DNA of 64,000 nt from the NCBI GenBank assembly GCA_963576475.1, contig OY754964.1, positions 4,335,649-4,399,648 on the forward strand. Direction: 5' to 3'. Both the position numbers and the translations under genes were made by a program. Positions within the stretch are counted from its first letter, which is position 1. Every line of letters begins with the position of its first letter. Of this stretch, positions 1 to 9,837 are shown one piece after another. The DNA comes from Molanna angustata. Taxonomy: Eukaryota; Arthropoda; Insecta; Trichoptera; Molannidae. A model generated the notes under the pieces. It was not told where the DNA came from and searched no databases. It saw only the letters and a program-made list of their open reading frames with translations.

Positions 1-559
1 CCGGTATTCCGTTGCTTCCCAAATAGACATATTCGTCTACTTGCTTGAACCATTTGTTCTCTAATTTTATTTGGTACGCTGTTCTGCTTTCACTCTTTTG
101 AAACACCATTTGAACTTCGATTTGCTGGCATCCATTCTCAGTACGTTCTCTTTACATCCTTCATATACTATACTTACTGAATTGTCAACGTTTTGACATT
201 TCTCATATACCTACTAAAATTCAGACAGATAAATTTAAACGAATCGGAATGGGACATATTATGAATATTTCGATTTGTGTGATAGATTTTGTATTTTAAT
301 GAATTATTGTGTTGTTTTTCTTGTTAATTGTTGTGTTGTTTAATACGAGTTTTATGTTTTATTTTTACCATATTTTTATAATGGCTAAGAGGCCGTGTAT
401 GTGAATATAAATAAATAAATTTCAGACCCTTGCTATCCTCCATAAAAGTTCTGATGCAACATTCAACGTATAGATTGAAGAGCCATGGAGATAGCATGCA
501 CCCCATTATTTATAGAGAACTATGTTGTTACTGTGTCGGTGACACAAACACGTGATATT
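1..559 (-). mobile_element. RTE-like LINE fragment (RT domain), interrupted
   Basis: Read on the minus strand, 414-506 encodes GCMLSPWLFNLYVE, the reverse-transcriptase motif just before the catalytic YADD region. Positions 1-175 match the stretch following YADD in the related copy at 32203-33215. Positions 507-559 also align to that copy, immediately upstream of the GC-LSP motif. The YADD segment itself is missing and replaced by foreign DNA at about 181-413. The copy has stops and is cut off by the window edge; its upstream side is interrupted by the Tc1 element beginning at 560. It is a dead fragment. RTE assignment rests on similarity to the other copies and my memory of the family, not a search. 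Confidence 0.65.
181..413. repeat. Insertion inside the RTE fragment, related to a Harbinger-like terminus
   Basis: About 230 bp sits between two parts of the RTE fragment. Positions 188-270 resemble the right end of the Harbinger-like element near 16303-16378: both carry GACATTTCTCATATAC followed by a CTAAAATTC block and a tail resembling GAATYGG. The rest, 270-413, is AT-rich and ends in an (AAAT)-type run at 403-413. It could be a decayed terminus of that element or a composite; no coding is visible. Confidence 0.4.
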
Positions 560-1285
560 CAGTAGTGGCCAAAAGAATGGAAACTTTTTATTTTGACTAC
601 ATTTTTCAACTTACTAGGTGATTCATTTTACTTTTTCATTGAAATTTTATTGCATTCTTATTGTTTTTAATGACAAATATTTTCTTTTGTTTATTTCGCA
701 AGAAACAATAAATATTTTTTTAATTGTTTTAACTTTTTTTTACAAAATTAGTTAATCCTTTCTAATTTGTCTCATAATGAGTTGTAAGGAACATATACCT
801 TACTATTTGATGATATGAATCATCATTATTACTCACATTTTTTTCTGGAAATTTGTTTTTTTGATGTCTGTGATCATTAGAAAGTAATTATTGAGGATAT
901 TTGAAATCCTATCTAAGCAAGAGCTATTAGTCTGTCGTTCGTCCTGTACTGTGTCATTTGTAAGTGGTTGGACTGTTTTTCAAATTCTGAGATTATTTTA
1001 TTCTGAAACTTCTTCTGAAACATGCTTGGAGGCTACTGGACACCTACAAAATGTAGTAGAGCAGTTACCCTACGAGAAGAGGGATATACATATAAACAAA
1101 TTGCTGAAAAGTTGGGACACAGAGCGTCCAAGTCTGGAGTTCAAAGGTCTGCGAGAGGTTCAAAGTCTCCAAAAGTTTACACAATGCTGTAAAATCTGGC
1201 AGAAACCGGAAGACGTTATTGATAGACGACAGAAGGATAACGAAATTAGCTCTTAAAGACCGTAGATCCACTTCGAGTGATATCC

Positions 1286-1296
1286 AACACATCCTT
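1286..1296. repeat. Target-site duplication of the LINE, left copy
   Basis: AACACATCC(TT) occurs here and again at 7115-7125. Removing everything between restores a continuous Tc1 transposase reading (DIQHI then LAESG), which shows the LINE inserted after the Tc1 element. Confidence 0.9.
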
Positions 1297-1372
1297 TTTT
1301 TTTTTTTTTTATAACCCATCTAGAGACCTTCTCACGTCGACTCAATAGTAGTCCATTGTGATACTTTGCCTG

Positions 1373-4300
1373 CTAGATGTCATTCCATAGTCCTATCTCC
1401 TGAAAGAACTGTAAAATCCTTTGTGGATCGGTGTCTCTGATTTGCTTTTGATCAGCAATATGCAAACCTATTTTCTTTACTCTTGTTTGCATTAGTGGGC
1501 CACATTCTGTAAGTAGATGCATCGGTGTTTCATGTTCATCCATGCAGAACCTGCATAGGTACATTTCCGATAAATTCATCGTGCATAGATGTTTATTGAG
1601 TCTACAGTGACCAGTTAAGATTCTAGTAAGAATCCTAAGGTTATTCCTGCTCATTGTTAGGATCCGCTTAGAGTGTGTTGAAGAGAATCCTGAAATGAGT
1701 GCTTTTGAATGTCTTTGTCCTGGGGTAGATAACCAGAGTTCAGTGGCATTGTTAAGCATTCTTTGGTAAAGTGTTGATTTAACAATACTATTAGCTAGGA
1801 GACAGTGAGGCTCCGGCCCATAGGTAGCTATGTCCGCTCCCCTATTTGCCAGAGCATCAGCCTCCTCGTTACCTTTATAATTGGAGTGTCCAGGTACCCA
1901 TCTTAGTATGATTTTGTTACCATAGTTTACTGATAAAGTCTTCAGCGCTTCAATGCAGTCTAGTACTGTTGATGAAGTTACTGTGTAGGAATCAAGAGCT
2001 TTAAGAGCAGCTTGACTATCAGAGTAAATGTATATTCTGTGGTTCTTATAATTCCTTCTTAGGATTTCATAGGCACAGAGTGTTATGGCACATATTTCTG
2101 CCTGGAAGATCGTTGCATACTGTCCCAAGTGCTTGTGGATCTTCACCCTAGGCACTTGCCCATATATACCCGATCCTATACCATTCTTTTTCTTGGATCC
2201 GTCAGTGTACCATATAAGTGCACCATTGGATTCCTGATACCAAACATCTGCTATTGTAGTTTTAGTTTGTATTTCTACTTTGTATGGTTTTTCAAAGTTG
2301 TAAACAGTTAATATTTTATCTGTTGGGAATGCAAGTAATTTGTCTTGAGATTCTATTTTGTTTAGATTTGCTTGGATTTCTAAATTTGTGTTTAGTTTAT
2401 TTCCACTTGTTAGTCTTATAATACCTTCCTTTGCCATTTTTTCAAGGTATAAATGGAGAGGTGGTAGACTAATCATGGCCTCTAGAGAAGCGGTGGGAGT
2501 TGTGTGTAAGGCTCCCGTAATGAGCAAGCAGGCTAATCTTTGTAAACGTTTAAGTTTATCTACACAGCCTCTTTGTTGTAGTTTGTCATTCCAAACTGTT
2601 ACAGCATAAGATACTATGGGTCTTATTATTGTAGTGTATGACCACAGAGCTTGTTGGGGTTTTAGTCCCCAATTATTCCCTATGAGTCTATGGCATGTCC
2701 ATAATGCTTTGATTGCTTTTTGAGCAACTTTTTCTACATGTTGTGTCCATGTTAATTTACTATCCAATGTTATACCTAGATATTTTACTTCATTGGAAAA
2801 GTCCAGTTTTTTTCCAAAGAATATTGGAGGTGATAGTTTATTCAGCTTCCTTTTCCTAGTGAAAGGTACAACAGTTGTTTTATTTGCATTAACTGTTAGT
2901 CCATTATCTTTGCACCATTTTTCAACTATTTTTAGTGCATTTTGTAGCAGATCAGAGATTGTTTCACATTCTTTCCCTCTGATTGTAATGACTATATCAT
3001 CTGCATAGCTTTGTGTATTATATCCACATTCGTTCAGTGTGCATACTAGGCCATCCACAGCCAGCGTCCACAGGAGTGGTGATAAGACTCCACCCTGCGG
3101 ACACCCCCTGTTTGTTTTAGCCTTAGTTGTCTCATCCACCAGATTAGTTATGATGTATCTATTGGATAACATGTTGTCAATCCATTTTATTATAGTATTG
3201 TCTACATGTTTCTGTCTTAGTCCACTAATTAGTACGCTTATTGGTACTGCATCAAATGCTCCTTCTATGTCTAGGAACGCACACAGAGTAATTTCTCCGC
3301 TATCTAGGGATTTTCTTATATTTCCTACGATTTCAATAAGAGCTGTTTCAGTAGATTTGCCCTCTTGGTAAGCATGTTGCTTTGGATGAATAGGATGCAA
3401 TGTTATTATATTGCTCACTATGTATCTATGTAAAATCTTTTCCATAGTTTTTAGCATGAATGAAGATAGACTAATTGGTCTATAAGCTTTTGGAGTCTTA
3501 TAACTTTCTTTACCTGGTTTTGGTATATAGGTTACTTTGACTGTTCTCCAGCTTTGTGGAACATAGCCCCATGCAAGACTGGATCTGAATATTTTCAGCA
3601 GTGTCGGCATGATTTTTTCTATACCGTTCTGTAGAAGAGCAGGGAATATGTTATCATTTCCACTGCTTTTATAAGGCTCAAAAGAGTTGATAGCCCATTT
3701 GATTTGATTAGGCCTGAAGATTTTTGATGCTAATCTCCAGTCATTTAAACTTGGTTTATCGCATCCTGGAGGCTTAGTGATGGTTTCCTTCACCGTTTCG
3801 CATCCAGGAAAATGTGTTTTAGCTAATAGCTCAAGTGTTTCCTTGCATGTTGCAGTATAATTACCATCTTCTTTTATTAGGAGACCTATACCAGGTTCCT
3901 TCCTCCTGGCAAGGATTTTATTAATCCTTGCTGTTTCTTTAGTACCATTTATGGTGCTGCAGAAATTTTTCCAAGATTCCGTTTTGGCTTTCCTTATAGC
4001 CTTATGGTATTCTGTTAGAGATTTTCTATACTCTTCCCACAGGCTATAGTGTTTAGCCCTATTGAACAGTTTCCTAGTTTTTGCCCTAAGGGTGGAAAGG
4101 TTTGAGTTCCACCAGGGAACTTCCCTTTTTTCAGTTTTTGTTTTAATTGGGCAATTCTGTTCATAGGCCATAATTAGGTTTTCCGTAAGTTCATCCGTAA
4201 TTAAATCTATTCTTCTTAGATTTCTTGTCGACTCTATTGGGCTAATACCACCCTTAAGGTCGTCTTTGAACCCAATCCAATCAGTAGATTTTTTATTTCT

Positions 4301-5122
4301 ATATTGAATTGTTGTTTTTGTCAGGCTTTTAATGTGGAACATTAAATGTCTATGGTCAGAAGCTGATTCTTCTGACGATACGTGCCAGTCCATTACTTCA
4401 TTACTGATATTTTGTGAGCAGAGGGTGAGATCTAAAACCTCAGACCTTGCTTTGGTAGTGAATGTAGGTTCATTACCTTTGTTCACAATGTTTAGATTAT
4501 GTGTGATGATGAAATCTAAAAGATTTTCCCCTCTTTGATTACAGTCTGTGCTGCCCCATATTGTATGATGCGCGTTTGCATCACACCCAACAATGAGTCT
4601 CGCATCATTCTGCTTTGAGAAGTTTATTACTTCTTCAAGGATTGTAAGCGGTAATGCTTCATCACCTGCAAAGTATGCTGAACAGAGTATTAGTTTTCTG
4701 TTGTCTGCTTTTTGTGGGATCATTATAGCCACGAGATCCCTTTTGCAAAATTCTGGAATGCCAATATATTTGGTATTATTGTTTATCACTATACATGCTC
4801 TGGGTCTAGATTCATGGTCACAGGATATAACTGTTCCCATGGAGCCCAGACCACATACTCTGTTATTAATGGTCCATGGTTCCTGTACCAGTAGTGCTGT
4901 TAGGTTTTCTTTCTGCAACCTTCTATTGGCAATAGCCGAAGCAGCTCGAGCCTGGTGAAGGTTTATTTGAAGTATACCTATCTTATCATTGATATTTTTT
5001 CCAGTGTTAGGGTTTATGTATCCTTCACCACTGTTGTAGTTCCGTTTTTTGGTATTGTCAGTAACTATATTTGCCTTTATTATATTTAATGAGTATTGAG
5101 TGTCCATCAACATGGTCCTCAA
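1373..5122 (-). CDS. LINE ORF2: endonuclease, reverse transcriptase, RNase H polyprotein
   Basis: The open frame is 1249 codons from a TTG at 5122; the first ATG is codon 4 (5113), giving 1246 residues, which I prefer as the start. Residues about 48-268 form an apurinic-type endonuclease: QINLH, QEP at 80-82, GCDANAHH at 179-186, LDLTL, and SDH at 255-257. Residues about 525-790 form the reverse transcriptase: AYRPISLSS, LDIEGAFD, GCPQGGVLSPLLW and the catalytic YADD at 706-709. Residues about 969-1097 form RNase H with D974 (YTDGS), E1009, D1035 (YSDSQ) and D1089 (EEADALA). A C-terminal CX2CX8HX4C motif lies at 1190-1207. The protein would nick the target and copy the element RNA there. All key residues are present, so it could be functional. 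Confidence 0.93.
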   Translation of the reverse strand: MRTMLMDTQYSLNIIKANIVTDNTKKRNYNSGEGYINPNTGKNINDKIGILQINLHQARAASAIANRRLQKENLTALLVQEPWTINNRVCGLGSMGTVISCDHESRPRACIVINNNTKYIGIPEFCKRDLVAIMIPQKADNRKLILCSAYFAGDEALPLTILEEVINFSKQNDARLIVGCDANAHHTIWGSTDCNQRGENLLDFIITHNLNIVNKGNEPTFTTKARSEVLDLTLCSQNISNEVMDWHVSSEESASDHRHLMFHIKSLTKTTIQYRNKKSTDWIGFKDDLKGGISPIESTRNLRRIDLITDELTENLIMAYEQNCPIKTKTEKREVPWWNSNLSTLRAKTRKLFNRAKHYSLWEEYRKSLTEYHKAIRKAKTESWKNFCSTINGTKETARINKILARRKEPGIGLLIKEDGNYTATCKETLELLAKTHFPGCETVKETITKPPGCDKPSLNDWRLASKIFRPNQIKWAINSFEPYKSSGNDNIFPALLQNGIEKIMPTLLKIFRSSLAWGYVPQSWRTVKVTYIPKPGKESYKTPKAYRPISLSSFMLKTMEKILHRYIVSNIITLHPIHPKQHAYQEGKSTETALIEIVGNIRKSLDSGEITLCAFLDIEGAFDAVPISVLISGLRQKHVDNTIIKWIDNMLSNRYIITNLVDETTKAKTNRGCPQGGVLSPLLWTLAVDGLVCTLNECGYNTQSYADDIVITIRGKECETISDLLQNALKIVEKWCKDNGLTVNANKTTVVPFTRKRKLNKLSPPIFFGKKLDFSNEVKYLGITLDSKLTWTQHVEKVAQKAIKALWTCHRLIGNNWGLKPQQALWSYTTIIRPIVSYAVTVWNDKLQQRGCVDKLKRLQRLACLLITGALHTTPTASLEAMISLPPLHLYLEKMAKEGIIRLTSGNKLNTNLEIQANLNKIESQDKLLAFPTDKILTVYNFEKPYKVEIQTKTTIADVWYQESNGALIWYTDGSKKKNGIGSGIYGQVPRVKIHKHLGQYATIFQAEICAITLCAYEILRRNYKNHRIYIYSDSQAALKALDSYTVTSSTVLDCIEALKTLSVNYGNKIILRWVPGHSNYKGNEEADALANRGADIATYGPEPHCLLANSIVKSTLYQRMLNNATELWLSTPGQRHSKALISGFSSTHSKRILTMSRNNLRILTRILTGHCRLNKHLCTMNLSEMYLCRFCMDEHETPMHLLTECGPLMQTRVKKIGLHIADQKQIRDTDPQRILQFFQEIGLWNDI

Positions 5123-6846
5123 TGCCTTCTAGGCCCTTTCCATTGGGAGCCCCTGCTCTTCAATGGATATTTATTCACCGCTTTTGGGTTACCGTTTTCG
5201 TCATAGGTATACCCTCCGGCGGGATATGAGGTTTTTCTAGGTAGCTTTTTGCCACTTCTAGCACCTCTTACTACTTGAGCCGAGTGTGCCGGCCCCAAAA
5301 TCCCTCCAGCGGTCGTCCCCGGTGCCTCCCCTGCCGGGCCAGATGTTGTCCCAGCATTGGCGCCACCGAAGGCAGAAACCGTCCCCGATGCCGTCCCTAC
5401 TGGGCCAGACGATGTCCCAGCATTGACGCCATCAATGGACACTGCCCTCGGTGCCACCTTTGACGGGCCAGCTGATGTCCCAGCATTGGAAGCACCGGCA
5501 GACACAGTCCTCGGCATCACCTCTGTCGGGCCAGATGTTGTCCCAGCATTGGTGACACCGATGGACTTTCCACTGGCAGGATTCACTCCGACTGACGCCC
5601 CGGCGACAGGCACGAAACCCCCAGAGCCACCCAGAGCAGGTCGGGCCAGGCCTGGTGTTGACTCAGCCTCAACCACGATCTCAGAGGCTGCCACATGAGG
5701 ATTTTGTGACCCCTCGCCAGGGCCTACGTCTCCAGCATTCAGCCCAATTTCCTTAATGACGGCATTAGTTGAACTAGGTCCAGCCCCAGCTAATCCATCA
5801 TTTGTCGCAAGGCCCTTTTCCTTGTTTGATCCCAGCTCCTTTATCATAAAGGATATCCTGGTCATGCCCATATAAGGCCTGTATCCAGCCCTCTCAATTG
5901 CTTTGGCTGATGCCTCATCAATTGAGAATGCCATTTTGTAACACCAGTCAAGTTTATTGATGTTTAACACCTTCCAGTGTCTGGTGTTGATTCCCTCATT
6001 GCTCTCTAGCAATCTTAATACCATATGAGGTTTTAGGTAGGCTTTACCTGGGATGGTTGCCACAGCTATGTGGTTCCTAGGCAGTTCATGCCCTTGGATC
6101 ACCTTTAGTTCCGCCCCCTTCCAGGGTAAGATAGGAACTAATTTCTCGATCCATTCCTTGGATCTTTGGTCTATGCATGTAATGGCTAGTATGCCCATCT
6201 TGGGAACACAAGATTCGAATCTTGGAACATACTGCCTTGCATCCATTGCCTGAAACACGGCCTCGTTTAGCCTTACCTCAAGGGTGGTCAGTTCCTTGTC
6301 GGTAAGTTTTGAGTCGGTCTTAGAGCAGATTCCGACTTTGTGGCTGATGGCTTTTCGGTAGGACATTGCTTCAGCTTTGTCCTTCTTACTGGGATGCTCA
6401 ATAGAGTCATCCTGCCTTGGCCTTTTAACAGCTGAAGGATGAATGTCGGTAGCGGGCTTGTCAGCAGGGTCTGTAGACATCCCACCCCTTATCAGAGCCT
6501 TCTTAAGCCTTCTTCTGGATGCTCCACAGCGTTTTACACTGTGTTGTCCAATATTGGATTCCTCACAGTCCTCCGTCAGGGTTTGAGACGTACTCGCCAC
6601 TGATGGGATCTGTGGGATATCCACATACTCCATTATATCAGATAATGGAGAATTATTCCTAGTGGATTGGGCCAGTTCAGTCCCTGTTTCCACATCGGAG
6701 TTTACAGTCATTGGGGAGTCACACCCCTCCGACTGATCTATCACTGTTCTGCTGAGGGCCTCTGAACAACCCTGCAGCAAGACAGTGATACTGTCTTCTT
6801 CGCTCTCTCCTTCACTATCGTAAGAATTTTTATTAAATTTATCCAT
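5119..6846 (-). CDS. LINE ORF1: DUF4780-containing RNA-binding-type protein
   Basis: 575 residues from ATG at 6846, intact. Residues 1-100 are acidic and Ser-rich. Residues 105-165 are basic (RRRLKKALIRGG, KRPRQ), a possible nuclear-localisation or nucleic-acid-binding stretch. Residues about 175-335 resemble DUF4780: hydrophobic core, PWKGAELKVI at 241-250, then GYRPYMGMTR at 321-330. Residues 433-515 hold four units beginning NAGT(S/T)(S/A)GP at about 21-residue spacing. The tail is basic. No zinc knuckle is seen, unlike ORF1 of many I/R1 elements. The likely role is binding element RNA in a ribonucleoprotein, inferred from position. Its TGA overlaps the start region of ORF2. Confidence 0.88.
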   Translation of the reverse strand: MDKFNKNSYDSEGESEEDSITVLLQGCSEALSRTVIDQSEGCDSPMTVNSDVETGTELAQSTRNNSPLSDIMEYVDIPQIPSVASTSQTLTEDCEESNIGQHSVKRCGASRRRLKKALIRGGMSTDPADKPATDIHPSAVKRPRQDDSIEHPSKKDKAEAMSYRKAISHKVGICSKTDSKLTDKELTTLEVRLNEAVFQAMDARQYVPRFESCVPKMGILAITCIDQRSKEWIEKLVPILPWKGAELKVIQGHELPRNHIAVATIPGKAYLKPHMVLRLLESNEGINTRHWKVLNINKLDWCYKMAFSIDEASAKAIERAGYRPYMGMTRISFMIKELGSNKEKGLATNDGLAGAGPSSTNAVIKEIGLNAGDVGPGEGSQNPHVAASEIVVEAESTPGLARPALGGSGGFVPVAGASVGVNPASGKSIGVTNAGTTSGPTEVMPRTVSAGASNAGTSAGPSKVAPRAVSIDGVNAGTSSGPVGTASGTVSAFGGANAGTTSGPAGEAPGTTAGGILGPAHSAQVVRGARSGKKLPRKTSYPAGGYTYDENGNPKAVNKYPLKSRGSQWKGPRRH

Positions 6847-7114
6847 TTAGTTCCCACGAGTATTGAGGAAATATACGTCACTGCGCCCAGAGCCTCTTAG
6901 ACGCAGAAGGCTGCATTACAAGGGGATTTCGCCCGGTTTCCCCAGGAGTCGCTTCTGACACTATGTAACCCAAGTGCCATTCAGCTCTCGGCACGACAGA
7001 CCTTAGCTTGGGTTTTTCATCCGTCCTCGTTAGCTTTAACGGCCCATGGGCCGCCCCAAGCGTCCACACGCGTAGGCATGAGGATACACGTGACGTCCCA
7101 TATGACCGTCAAAT
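6847..7114 (-). promoter_or_regulatory. 5' leader of the LINE (probable internal promoter)
   Basis: Between the 5' target-site junction and the ORF1 ATG lies a leader of about 268 bp, noticeably more GC-rich than its surroundings. LINEs of this type carry an internal promoter that starts at the first element base; that is known of the class, not shown here. I see no TATA box. A short open frame at 6878-7069 looks incidental. Confidence 0.55.
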
Positions 7115-7125
7115 AACACATCCTT
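7115..7125. repeat. Target-site duplication of the LINE, right copy
   Basis: AACACATCCTT, identical to the copy at 1286-1296; it marks the 5' end of the minus-strand LINE at 7114. Confidence 0.9.
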
Positions 7126-8223
7126 GCTGAGAGTGGTATAATTGTAAGCGCTAGGACGATTCGACGACGCCTAGTCAACAATGGATTAAGGGCGAGAAGC
7201 CCAAGAAAAAAAGCTTACTTGAATAGTAAACAAAGGGAAAAAAGACTCAATTGGGCAAAAGAACACAAGAATTGGACCAAAGAAAACTGGAAGAATGTAA
7301 TCTGGAGCGATGAAACAAAAATTTCTATATTTGTATCGGATGGAATAAAGTATGTTAGGAGGAGAACTGGAGAAGACTTGTTACCAGTGTGTACCACCGT
7401 CACCATGAAGCACCCTCTCAGCATAATGATATGGGGGTGCATGTCAAGAAGTGGCGTGGGTCGTCTACATATCATTGATGGGACGTTACATGAAAAAAAT
7501 ACAAGGAGACTATCTTGGATCCAAAGTTAAAGCCTTTTATAGCGGATCTGTTTGGAGAAAATAGAGAGACATGCATATTCCAGCAAGACAACGCACCCTG
7601 TCATACTGCTAAAAGTGTCTCAAGCTGGTTCGAAGAAAATAATATTATGGTACTTAAGTGGCCTGGTAACAGCCCAGATCTTAATTAGATAGAAAACTTG
7701 TGGGCCAGGTTGAAAATCTTTGTATCTTTATACTTTGCTGCTATTGCTTTGTGGCACATTTTAACTAATATAATTAAATAAAATCTCTTATCGAATAAGA
7801 GGGCCCTGATTGAAGCTGTAATAAAATCATGATTCAAGGTCATCAATAATGCAGATTTGGAGAAGTTGGTGGACTCAATGCCTCGAAGAATGAAGGCTGT
7901 GATAAAAAATAAAGGCTACCCAACTAAATACTAAAGTGATTTATCTTAAACACGTGAATTTTAAATTTTATTGTCATTAACAATTTTCCATAGCTGAGCA
8001 CAATATTTTTTATATTTTATTCAATGTACAATAATTTTAATAAAATGTGTATTATATCTGAATATTTTATGTATAAATGATAATTCATGCATAACCCACA
8101 CTATAATAAAGACAAGGCAATAATATTTTTTTAGAAATATTCATTTAGAAATCTAAGAAGGAAGATTTTCTATATAATTTAGTCGAGTAAAAAATAGTTT
8201 CCATTTTTTTGGCCACTACTGTA

Positions 8224-8689
8224 TTATATAGGTACAAATTTTTATTTGTTTACCGTTCATCTTAAGTTCATTCTATATGGTCAAACAAAAAAAATATAAA
8301 CCAAATTTTGAATTAATTGAACTAACATATTTAACAAACCAAATATTTATTTAGAAATAATTGAAATAGCCCACCTAAGTGTTGAAGAATGATAAATTAC
8401 TGATTTTCAAATAATAAGTACCTGCCAATAAATCTAAAGTTTAAGTTATGGTTTAAGTATTGAATTTAGAATAAAATATGAAATTATGTGAACAAAAAAC
8501 TGATTTAATAGATAAACATTACTTTTGAAAAATAGTACAATATAATAATTTATAGTACAAGTCATTGAACCAGCCATTGTATGTAGTACAAGTCATTGAA
8601 CGACTGTTAGTCAAGTAAAGGTTTTTTAAACAACTGCGATCGAGCGCCATTGTTGATTGTTTTGGCAGGGTTGAAATTCATAGTATAAT
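8224..8689. other. AT-rich stretch, nothing recognised
   Basis: No ORF, structural RNA or repeat boundary is evident. A direct repeat of GTACAAGTCATTGAAC occurs at about 8556-8571 and 8586-8601. Confidence 0.5.
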
Positions 8690-8703
8690 TAGTTGCATGT
8701 AAC

Positions 8704-9837
8704 TAGGGAATGCAATCCCGCAGGACGATGTCAATCCAGGTATTTGCGGGACTGAACAATCTTAGTACCGCTGGATCCAGGTATTTGCGGGATCCAGCAG
8801 GGTGGACTTAGATATCTTATCAATCGTATAATAAAGACCTAATTAATACCTCGATCTACCAACCTTGTTTTTAGAGTTTTAAATTTATACCTAATCAAAC
8901 ACGTTCTTTGGGACATTTTAAATGGTTTATTAACATACTTACCTTTAGTTAGACATCGGTAAAGTTTGTCATAAATTGGCAAAGAATAAAATGAGACATA
9001 AATTTATATTACAAATTAAATTTAAATAATAACGTTCACACGATAAACAATATTTTTGTACAATAAGCATCATAAGTTTAAACATTATTTTGGAAATAGC
9101 TTCGTAAAAAAGTTAAAGTATTGTGTCGTCTGATAAACGGCTTCTGATATTGGACACAAGGTAGCCAGTGGCTGAAAAAGCTCGTTCAGATTCCACGCTG
9201 GTTGGCACAATAGTCATTTGCGCATTGTAAGTGAATTGAAGGTATGTGCCTTTCCACCGGACTCGAAATAATTCATTTCCTTCTTTATCAAAACCTCAAT
9301 GTTGCTCATATTGCCAGATCTAGGTTGTTGGGCTGTTGATCTCGAACTCTTCATACTAATCAAAGTAAGTTTGAGTTCGTCTTGAAGTGACATTGGTGCT
9401 GCTGCTGCTGCGTATGTCTCTTGATTTGCGAGAGGAGTGTCGTCATCCTAAGGTTCATCAGCGTCAGCAGGAGCAGTGGCTTCTGCGTTGTTACCCATGT
9501 CCGTGTACTCTAGCCTTTCGACTATAGTTTTGACTGTCTTGCATATTAAACTTTTTGAAGGTAGACTAAATGTGTCATCAACATTAATAAATTGACTACT
9601 GTCTTCTTCGTACTTATATGGATCATGTAAGTATATAATAAAACCGCTGTCAAGTTAGTTCGCCGCTCTGAAATCCGTTTCCTCAACAAATCAACAAAGA
9701 GTAACACGTATGAATTACGCTTCTCTGTAATCCCGCCAGTCCAGCGGGATTCCGCAAAATATTCGACAGAGATTAGTCCCGCAAAATGTCTGCGGGATCT
9801 CGGTATTTCGGGATCCCGTTTGGGATTGCATTCCCTA
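8704..9837 (-). mobile_element. hAT DNA transposon, internally deleted
   Basis: Ends are TAGGGAATGCAATCCC at 8704 and its inverse at 9822-9837. The 8-bp target CATGTAAC is duplicated perfectly at 8696-8703 and 9838-9845; 8-bp duplication is the hAT signature. At 1134 bp it is far shorter than an autonomous hAT (about 3 kb). Near the left end the minus strand still encodes a hAT dimerisation motif (see 9105-9240). It inserted into a family-H repeat. Confidence 0.92.
9105..9240 (-). pseudogene. hAT transposase C-terminal dimerisation remnant
   Basis: On the minus strand this reads VPTSVESERAFSATGYLV then RSRLSDDT, the conserved core of the hAT C-terminal dimerisation domain (compare the SERxFSxxG motif). 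The upstream catalytic part is not seen within the 1.1-kb element, so this is a deletion derivative that would depend on transposase from elsewhere. Confidence 0.82.

Larger units (their letters stand above)
1295..7114 (-). mobile_element. Near-complete RNase H-bearing LINE (Loa/I-type), minus strand
   Basis: A 5.8-kb non-LTR retrotransposon with a poly(A) tail (T run 1295-1310 on the + strand), a short 3' UTR (1311-1372), two intact ORFs, a GC-rich 5' leader (6847-7114) and an 11-bp target duplication. ORF1 carries a DUF4780-like region; ORF2 carries endonuclease, reverse transcriptase, RNase H and a CCHC motif. The RNase H domain places it in the I/Loa group rather than Jockey or RTE; I cannot separate Loa from I or R1 relatives without a tree. 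Open frames, retained tail and clean duplication indicate a recent insertion. It lies antisense to the Shaw exon. Confidence 0.9.
1022..7934 (+). pseudogene. Tc1-type DD34E transposase, broken and split
   Basis: The N-terminal part (about 1050-1294) encodes a paired-like helix-turn-helix reading REEGYTYKQIAEKLG then HRASKSGVQR. It has stops and frame changes. It stops at 1294, where the LINE begins, and resumes at 7126 with AESGIIVSARTIRRRL. The catalytic triad is visible. The first D lies in WSDETK (codon 7309). The second D is in QQDNAPCHTA (codon 7587), in another frame. The E is at codon 7692 after SPDLN, with a stop codon between. The spacing from second D to E is 34 residues, the Tc1 signature. 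The last codons read KGYPTKY then TAA at 7932. At least one frameshift and several stops make it inactive. Confidence 0.88.
560..8221 (+). mobile_element. Tc1/mariner-superfamily DNA transposon, split by a LINE
   Basis: The left end CAGTAGTGGCCAAAA at 560 is matched inverted at 8221; the terminal inverted repeats are about 32 bp and differ by a few bases. TA follows the right end; the left flank reads TT, so the target TA is degenerate there. Without the inserted LINE (1295-7114) the element is about 1.84 kb, normal for Tc1 elements. Its left flank is RTE-like DNA (1-559), so it inserted into that older fragment. The right flank at 8224 does not resume the RTE sequence, implying later loss. 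It is non-autonomous because its transposase is broken. Confidence 0.88.

Noticed and set aside
2129..5698. Several + strand ORFs of 60-121 residues
   Set aside because: They are antisense shadows of LINE ORF1 and ORF2.
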